From contig NOKP01000024.1 in the NCBI GenBank assembly GCA_002682825.1, positions 434,001 through 498,000 of the forward strand: a DNA stretch of 64,000 bases. Reading direction: 5' to 3'. Under the pieces are notes generated by a model. That model ran no database searches. It saw nothing but the letters and a program-made list of their open reading frames with translations, and was not told where the DNA came from. The DNA is from Neonectria sp. B-13 (lineage: Eukaryota > Ascomycota > Sordariomycetes > Hypocreales > Nectriaceae). Position numbers and translations under genes: made by a program. Numbering within the stretch: position 1 is the stretch's first letter; each line of letters opens with the position of its first letter. Shown here in pieces: positions 57,018 to 64,000 of the stretch.

Positions 57018-60000
57018 ATGAATATCTACGAGGAACCCAAGATTCAGCAAAGTCGAAAGTTGCTCAACTGGGTAAAAAGCATTTCTAAGCGGCGTGGGAA
57101 CAATAATGCCACAGAGCTAATGTAAGTCGCTATAATTGAACTGTAAGTCACCGTTAGTCTATCACGATGCTGACGTCTCGCAGACTCGTTTTCATTCATG
57201 GCTCTACCGACCGGCTGCTCGAACGTCGATCCGATGAAATACGGACGGCGCTGGAAACACTGGTCCGCCCTGGCATCAGCACTCGAATCCTCGAAATTGA
57301 TTTGGCGGAGCTGCGCGAGATGTATTCGGTCGATACCTTTCTCCCAAAAGCAGTTTACGAGGTTGAAGGCCGTCTCAGGCGCGACTTGTCCAAGTTACCC
57401 AGAAAGGTCAGGCACAAGCCACAATATCTCTTCATCACTGTTGAGCTAGCGGGGTGGATCGTCAAGGACTTGATACGCCGTGATCCGGTGTCGAATTATT
57501 CCACAAGGACGGTTGGTGTATGGTTCCTAGGCGCTTGGAACCTATCTTTGGCCGACGGCGATACGACAGAACCCAGCTTTAGATCAGCAACTAGTCAAGA
57601 CAATCTCGGGAGCTTCAGTCTACAAGAGTATGTTAGAAAGCTCAAACGAATCGATCACGATTTTGAGGACTCGGACCTAGATACGGTGGACGTAAACCTC
57701 GAAACCAAGTTGGCAGCCATTGACGAAAACTTTGCGAGAGACAACTCTCTCGTTAACAGCTCGTGGCAAATTACGACCCCCGGCATCGATTTTGAGAACA
57801 AGGATGATTGGGAAACGGTATTGAGGGATTTGAAAACCCTAGGTTTGGCTTCGCTAGAAAGAGCGGAAGAGTTAAGACGGCCACAAAAAGGAACCAAAAC
57901 ACCACTCCGAGGTCATCCCAACGTTAAGGATGAACTGAGTGGGAGTACTCAAAACTATATGGAGATAAAGAAGTTCACCAATTCCTCTTTACCGTCCAAA
58001 GTGCCGACGACAGTGCAAACATCACGACTTCAGCACTCTTCCAAGTTAACCAATGCAAAGAACCGTTCCTTCACTCCCGTTAAGGAGCCCCTCATCCCGA
58101 TTCGGGAGCTCCTCGGCCGTCCTCAATCGGACCTTTCGTCGAGCCAGTTGGAAGAAATGGAGTTTTTCGGAGATGTGAGAGACTGGGCAGAGTCGTATCG
58201 CTCACAGGGTGATCTTATAAACTCGCAACGCCTGTACGCTCGCTGTCGGGCCACTCTTTGTCGTCAAGAGCACCCGTGGGTAGATGCGAGCTTGGACATC
58301 ATCAAGGACCATGCAGAGGTCTTGCTTCACTTAGGACATCCAACAAGGGCCATGGCAGATCTTAAGGGGGTCATCTCACACATCACACATTTGCAACATC
58401 TGAACGAGATTCCACAAGCCGAAAGTTTGAGATTCGACAATATCCTCAGGGAAGCGAAGTACACATATTGCACAGCCCTTGCTCGTGCTGGCGAGTATGA
58501 TATCGCTCTCAAGACTCTTGAAGAATTGAACCCTCAAATTGCCGACGATTCTCTCCATAGCAACATGCACCTGGAGACTTGGCGTACCAATCTGGTCGTC
58601 AGTATCAAATCACGTTCATTGCGTGCTGTCATCGACGCTTCCCAGAGCAACTTCAAATCTGCCACAGTGGCTTTCTCCGAGGCCGAAGGGTTTCTTGGTG
58701 AGCTCAAGAAGCGTCTTGTATCTCAGGGTACCGAAGCCACCAAAGACCAGCAATTCCGAACCTTGGAACAATCAATTTCCGTGTCCAATGCTACAATCCT
58801 GATGCTCCAAGGCGATTACCGAAAAGCAGAAGAGGCAGCGCAGTCTGCTCTCTGGAAGCTGGAGGAGGACCTTGGGTCAACAAATGTGTTAACACTGGAA
58901 GCTGCCGTCCTGCATGCAAACTGCCTTGTCAACTCGTCAAGGGTTGATGAGGGCGAGAGACTGTGCTCTGAGGCCCAGAATATCATCGCGGACACCTTTG
59001 GCAAAGACCATCCACTCGCAATTGAGGCTACTCACGTCATGGTCTCAGCCTACCGGGCCCAAGGTCGATACGCTGAAGCTCTGGCGTCGTCGCGCTCTAT
59101 TTGTGAGGTTGCTGGATCAAGTAGATGCTTTGGGCCTGCGGATCAGGATAGATCAAGACACCCACAGACTCTAAAGTACAAGGGTCAATTGGGCAGTTTG
59201 CTTGTTCAATTGGGGAGCTACTCCGAGGCAGAGAAGTTGCTTCAAGACACCTGCGGGTTTGCAGAGCAGAAGTGGCCGAACAAAAGCCAGAGGAGTATTC
59301 CCAACCATCTATCTGAACTTGCATGGGCTCAGTTCAAATTGCGACGGCTTCGGTCGGCGGAAGACAAAGTCGTTAAATCTCTTCGCCAGCAGTTGGAACT
59401 TTACCGTGTTACCCCTCACAAGCGAGTGGAAGAGAAAAATATCACTGCCAGAGAGCTAGTGGAAGGATGTGGCATACTAACACACTTACCGCACATCCCT
59501 CTGCATCCCTACATCTTGTTTACTCTCTACGTTGTTGCACAAATCGAATCACAAAAGCCCGAGTCGGGCTTGGACTTTGTTTGTCAGGTCACTCACCTTG
59601 TGTTTGAAGTTTCAAATAAGTCGCTTGGGGCTATCCATGAGCTGACGCTGATGGCAAAATTAGCGCTGGGTAGCGCATACTCTGCACGCGCACACTCACG
59701 ACCTGGCTCGAGTTGTACCGATGATTTGCAACAAGCGAAACACTGCTTCGATTGGGTCGTTGCGCAGGAACAATCGGGCTCACACCTCGAGAACGACCAT
59801 CCGATCATGCTGCGTGCAAGAAGCCAATCCATCCAAGCAGCACTCTTGACTGACGCGAATTCCGATGAGGCCCTGCAAGTGTCGAAGACGAAGCTGCAAT
59901 CCATTTGCTGGTCACAGCAAGAAATAACTGGACGCAACCACCCTGACACGCTTCAAACCGTGCTTTGTCTTCTTGCTTTACAGGTTGCTCTTGGCGATTC

Positions 60001-60277
60001 CGGAATGGAAAAGACACAGCAGATGCTTCTCGAACGCCTCAGAAACTCAGAAGTCCGAAGGGAGAGATGTATTGAGTCACTCATTTTAGAAGAGCGAGTA
60101 GCATATATCTATTGGAACAGCGAGCTATCTAAGCCTTGTCAAGTGATACTGGGCGAGTTAGCAGACGGGATTAAACAGCTTAGGGGACGTTATGGCGGGG
60201 AAATAGACGACGAGATTGGAGCATTAGATGAAAGGGTTAGTGTGTCATTGCGCAGTGTCAACAATACTAGAGACTGA
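57018..60277 (+). CDS. TPR protein with degenerate alpha/beta-hydrolase-like N-terminus
   Basis: Protein of 1065 residues, two exons (57018-57121 and 57184-60277, GTAAGT/CGCAG). Residues 35-170 run like the serine-esterase head of fungal NLR-like proteins: LVFIHGSTD at the first strand, then YLFITVELAGWIVKDLI where active members have a GHSLGG-type elbow. The nucleophile serine is missing. From about residue 340 to the end are tetratricopeptide-like repeats of the kinesin-light-chain type (LYARCRATLCRQEHPWVDA, AEEAAQSALWKLEEDLGSTNV and others), many with E/DHPxxL-like ends. No NB-ARC/NACHT domain separates the two parts. I infer a signalling or scaffold role. Alternatively the head is an unrelated fold. 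Confidence 0.8.
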
Positions 60278-60698
60278 GGGGTTGGAAACTAGTTGATTCG
60301 GTTTTGGAAACAGTACAAATAGCTAAATATAAGTGCTTTGCCTCCTTGAGTTATTGTTGCCTTGGGCTTGGGTATTAAGCCTATTATACTGTTGTTTTTT
60401 CTGTTTTCTTTTATACTGTTTAACCTTTAGCCCCTTCTCTAGGTGTGTGCTACCAAGGACTATTATATCTAAATAAGTGCTTTGCATTCTTAATAAGAGT
60501 GTGTGTATTTGGAAAGTTGGTTTTCCTTTTATAAGAACCAATCAGTCTATATTAGGTTTTAATTATTCGCTTAGACTCTGTGTTTCGATCTATAGACAAT
60601 TTCAAAGTACCTTAGCCAGGAGACTGTATAGGGATGGTAAAAACTCTAGGGGAATGGGGCCGGGGGATTGGGCGAAGGCTTGGTGTTAACGCCCTCAA
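60278..60698. other. AT-rich intergenic, short repeated word
   Basis: The word TAAGTGCTTTGC occurs at about 60330 and again at about 60474 within AT-rich sequence; possibly a decayed repeat. No gene seen. Confidence 0.4.
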
Positions 60699-62385
60699 TT
60701 ATACACTCTCTCCGCCATTTCCACTTGGCATTGCGGATCGACTCTTAAGTTCCTGCCAGAGAATGAAATCAGGAGCAACAAGAATGTGACCGTTGGCAAT
60801 GTTCCGTATCGTGCAAATGGAGACCATCAGCCAAAGCAGTGTCACAACCACTGAAACAATCTAACTCTTATGTATTAGCCCTGTTTCGTAGACTTTGTAG
60901 CCAGTAAAAGGAGTGAAAGAAAACTTGATGGCTTACCGTTCCCAAAACGCTGAAGAATGTCGAGGGCATTTCTTGCCCAATAAATATCGCCGAGCTGGCC
61001 CAGACGCCAAGAGGAAACGTACATCCCCACCAGCCAAGATTGAACGGGACCTTGCCACGGCTGACGCCTGCTAGAGCAAAGAAGAGCCATACAAGCCCAT
61101 AGGCCCACATGATGAGACCTGCTATCCAGCCAAACACGTAGAGGACATCTCCGGAACGGGTGTCTACTCCTCCCAATGTTCCGGTCTTTGGAAATATCTT
61201 CGATGCCACCTTTCCAAATTGCATGATCGCGAATGCTCCTTGACCGAGTGTTCCAACGGGGATGAAGGCCGAAATGATGATCTCCCGAGGCGGCAAGTTG
61301 TGCATCAAGAGACGGTGCAAATAAACAACCAGGAGCGACATCGAGAGCGGGATCGACGTGCCCCAGAGGATATAGGAGACCACGAGAGTCCAGAGAGCAT
61401 GCTGCTCGTTGACGAGAACCTCGGCCACGACTCCGCCCACGCCGGACGCAACGATGGCGGCAGCGCCAGGCAAAAGCCAGGCTCCATTAGCCGCCAGTAG
61501 TTTCGTATCGGGGTGATTCATACTAACAGTCAAGTTAGCTGACAGGCTTTATGTTGAAGGATAATAGACAAACGGACATCATGAAGGGAATCAAGTAGCA
61601 AATTGCGACAGCCATAATCGCATCGATCCACCATAATGTCCACGCCTGCACACGGGGGTCAGTAAAGTTGACACAAGTTATTCAGTAGTCCAACTAACCA
61701 AAGTGATGGCCCACTGGCCCCATACCGGCACACAGACAAGAACGATCATCTCGATGATAGTAGCAAGGCCCATAGGAAAGGCGCCTAGAAAAAGAGGGAC
61801 CACTGGGTGGCGAATCATGGCGGTCCAGAGTCCAGGGTAGGTAATGTAGCGTAAAACCGAGATGGACGAAAATGTGACAAAAAGTAGCACATTTAGCGCA
61901 AAAATGATGACGGAAATCCAGTACAGCCAAGTCCCATTGTAGGGGAGATTGTGGAGGAGAATCGAGACAATGCCGGTGCCCATGTTGACCGTGAACCACC
62001 TGTAATTGATTAGAATGTCTTCCATTGGAACAGAAGACGCGCTGAGAGACGAGAGCGAGGTGTGCACCTGCTAACCATTCATATCTGGAGCGATGTCTGT
62101 AGATGCTGAGAAAAGAAGGACTTACGATGGGGTAAAAGTCCGAACAAAAGTCCAGGCGATTCTTTCATGCTCGACTGATTCCTTTTCCTCCTGACCTGTA
62201 GAATCGTCTTGTAGAATATCGACTGCTTGGCTGGGTGCCATATCTTCAGGCGAGGCTCTGGAAGTAGTGGAAGAGACGAATGAAGCAGCACGCTCAGTGC
62301 CCGGGCCGACCTGAGCGTTCATTTCGTCGGCAGAGGTTGCATAAACTGTACCCCCAGTGACTAGACTTCTCTCAAAGCTCTCCAT
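60699..62385 (-). CDS. SSU1-type sulfite exporter / TDT family transporter
   Basis: Plasma-membrane transporter of the tellurite-resistance/dicarboxylate (SLAC1-like) family, 458 residues, five exons: 62385-62126, 61999-61699, 61645-61578, 61522-60937, 60860-60699. After a hydrophilic Ser/Glu-rich N-terminus of about 85 residues comes WFTVNMGTGIVSILL, the signature first helix. About ten helices follow in all, including NGAWLLPGAAAIVASG and SRGKVPFNLGWWGCTFPLGVW (in part). Yeast Ssu1, which exports sulfite, has the same length. Malate permeases of the same family are the alternative, but the PFNLGWWGxTFPLG segment favours the SSU1 side. Not in the regulon. Confidence 0.9.
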
Positions 62386-63125
62386 TCAGAGAAGTAGGTG
62401 ACCAAACGCGTGAGTGTGGACAAAGAAGGTGCCCCGTCTTCAAATCGGAATCAAGAGAAGAGCAATGCCGAAAGTGAGAACAGACTGGGATGGAAATGAT
62501 CTGGCTCCGGATGTATTGAAGGAGTTCATCTTTATAAACTGTGGTGTTGAAAGGGGCTGGATTTCGCGATTACCAATCTGGGGTAGAGCAACATCGGGTA
62601 TGCCGTCGGCCTGGTCAACTCGTGTCTTATTTTGCACTCAACCAGACGCCGGGTAGCCCGCAGATACGTCAACCCCAGAAATGAAAAATAAGGGGGGCTA
62701 TCGGGATTTGAACTTTGCGTGACCAATGGGACGCACTCCCAGTCACCGGCCAGATCCCGAACCCCACCTGCGATGCCGAAGTACACCGCGGCCAGTCAGC
62801 AAACGGGATTTAACACGGCAATAGATAACTAATCCTTCAATCCCATTTTCTCACTTCGGGCGTCACCTACGTCATGGTCTCCAGTTGACTGCGGTACCGC
62901 AATTCGGCATGGACACCTTGGACTGCATCATCGCAACCGCAACGAGAATCCGGAGGATTTTCGTAAAGAGTGGTTTGGCTCGCAGACGTACATCAACTAG
63001 GACATATGAGAGTGCATCTAACGGCACCTGAACCGGAGTGGTACCTTCAGCCATGTTCCCATAATCAATTCATCAGGATATTTCTCAGACGCAGTAGTAA
63101 CAGTTTCCAGAACCAAGATGCCATA
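62386..63125. other. intergenic region
   Basis: Promoter of the exporter and 3' region of the next gene. A stretch near 62690-62710 resembles a tRNA T-arm on the minus strand but does not fold as a tRNA. Confidence 0.45.
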
Positions 63126-64000
63126 TTAATCTCCAAACTCAGACAAAGCGATGTGAAAGGCCACTTGGTAGGCAGCGTCAACTTCATCTATAAAGGTCAA
63201 GCAATGTTGTTAGCATTTGCAATCACTAACAAGGGAAAGATCATAAAAAGAACTTTGGAGTAGCAGACTGCTCCTACTGACCTTTCATACCACCAATTGC
63301 TTCGAACACACCTGCGAAGCCCTCCATTGCGGCAATAATTCCATCTAACCCATGACGGAGCTCCTCGACGAGGCGTTCTGCGGTGACTGCGTTGCCTGTA
63401 GATGTGAGAGATATCTGAGACACAACGCTTACCCTACAGAACTGCATCAACAAGGCATAGCTAGCCTGCATTGCGCAGCATGAAGTTGTCGGCATGGTAC
63501 AAGAAAGTATGTCGCCAGCATAATCAGCATCTGGAGTCGGCAAGTTCTGTAGTTGTCGAGCGATTGTCAAGGCAGATTCAACACATATCCTAGCTGATTG
63601 TTCGGATGTCAAAGTTGGCAGTGCCAACAAGCCGGATGCAGTGTCATTTATGGGCATTGAGCCACCGGAAGCGTTCAAAATCTCGGTAGGCATCAGATCG
63701 CAATGATTCTTACTAAAAAGCGGAATGTCCGAGAATGCGTGATACCGATGAATCCGGATTCTCGCACTGCAAGGTTCGGCGTTAGAGAAGTGCTTTGGGA
63801 CTGAATTACTTCTTGGCTAAGCTGGGCCTTACAGGGAGGATTGATACACACCTGGAAAATCTGATCCGACAAAGGCGTCGCATAACTTGGGCCGTTATGA
63901 ACTCACTTGCAGGATCCAGTTCTGCGGTTGATGACACGGGCGGCTGTGATTCCACCCTTGCAGCAGCTAGCAACACCCATTTGTCAAGTCTTTCCATTTG
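63126..64000 (-). CDS. Zn2Cys6-type transcription factor, 5'-truncated by window edge
   Basis: C-terminal part of a fungal regulator; exons beyond 64000-63852, then 63766-63282 and 63187-63126, with phases that agree at both junctions. The order LDKWVLLAAARVE, SSARIRIHRYHAFSDIPLFSKNHCD, SARICVESALTIARQLQNLP and LVEELRHGLDGIIAAMEGFAGVFE (in part) is typical of the last third of C6 regulators. The final exon (DEVDAAYQVAFHIALSEFGD) closes the protein. The zinc cluster would lie outside the window. No target can be inferred, and no regulon motif is nearby. Confidence 0.75.

Noticed and set aside
62675..62775. tRNA-like T-arm on the minus strand (GTTCAAATCCCGATAG)
   Set aside because: The T-stem does not pair on its 5' side, and no D-arm or anticodon arm can be built around it.
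1..64000. CRISPR arrays, bacterial operons, ribosome-binding sites, riboswitches
   Set aside because: The sequence is fungal nuclear DNA with introns; none of these features is present.

Overview
The window reads as nuclear DNA of a filamentous ascomycete (Pezizomycotina, most likely a Sordariomycete). The evidence is short spliceosomal introns of about 50-90 nt with GTAAGT/GTATGT-type donors and CTAAC-type branch points, several Gal4-type Zn2Cys6 regulators, a HET-domain gene, fungal P450 families, and accessory-type spacing with gene relics. I see no PKS, NRPS or terpene synthase, no rRNA or tRNA, no CRISPR array and no intact transposon. All gene models were spliced by eye from reading frame and splice signals.

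Layout. 0-6.9 kb: the C-terminal part of a Zn2Cys6 regulator (cut by the window edge), an AMID-like FAD oxidoreductase, a second Zn2Cys6 regulator and a small Rossmann-fold NAD(P)-binding protein. 7.3-25.8 kb: a dense block of ten metabolic genes: amino acid permease, class II aldolase, P450, MFS sugar-type transporter, DUF1479 dioxygenase-like protein, SDR, CYP504-like P450, second SDR, amidase, and a homoserine-acetyltransferase-like alpha/beta hydrolase. 25.8-33.3 kb: a spacer with a TPR relic, an orphan gene, a secreted SGNH hydrolase with FG-GAP repeats that carries an apparent frameshift, and a truncated regulator. 33.7-36.8 kb: a RidA-family deaminase and an intact Zn2Cys6 regulator. 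37-53 kb: unrelated genes (three multi-pass membrane proteins, a GRE2-like reductase, a ToxD-like MDR reductase, a small SGNH hydrolase, an F-box protein). 53.2-60.3 kb: a divergent pair made of a HET-domain protein and a TPR protein with a degenerate hydrolase-like head. 60.7-62.4 kb: an SSU1-type sulfite exporter. 63.1 kb to the end: the C-terminal part of a fourth regulator.

The main result is a palindromic motif, TCGG-N5-CCGA. My manual scan of all 64 kb found nine perfect copies, all between 8.5 and 33.5 kb. Eight lie in promoters of the metabolic block and of the RidA gene, usually 100-400 bp from the start codons and often shared by divergent pairs. A one-mismatch copy sits in the only remaining promoter of the block. 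The spacer genes (TPR relic, orphan gene, SGNH gene) have no site that faces them. This looks like the binding site of a single pathway-specific Zn2Cys6 regulator, possibly the protein encoded at 34.5 kb. It ties eleven genes into one regulon that has enzymes and two transporters but no scaffold-building enzyme. I infer a catabolic or detoxification cluster, possibly for an aromatic amide or other N-containing aromatic compound (amidase, CYP504-like aromatic hydroxylase, 2-aminomuconate-deaminase-like RidA). The substrate is not shown by the sequence.
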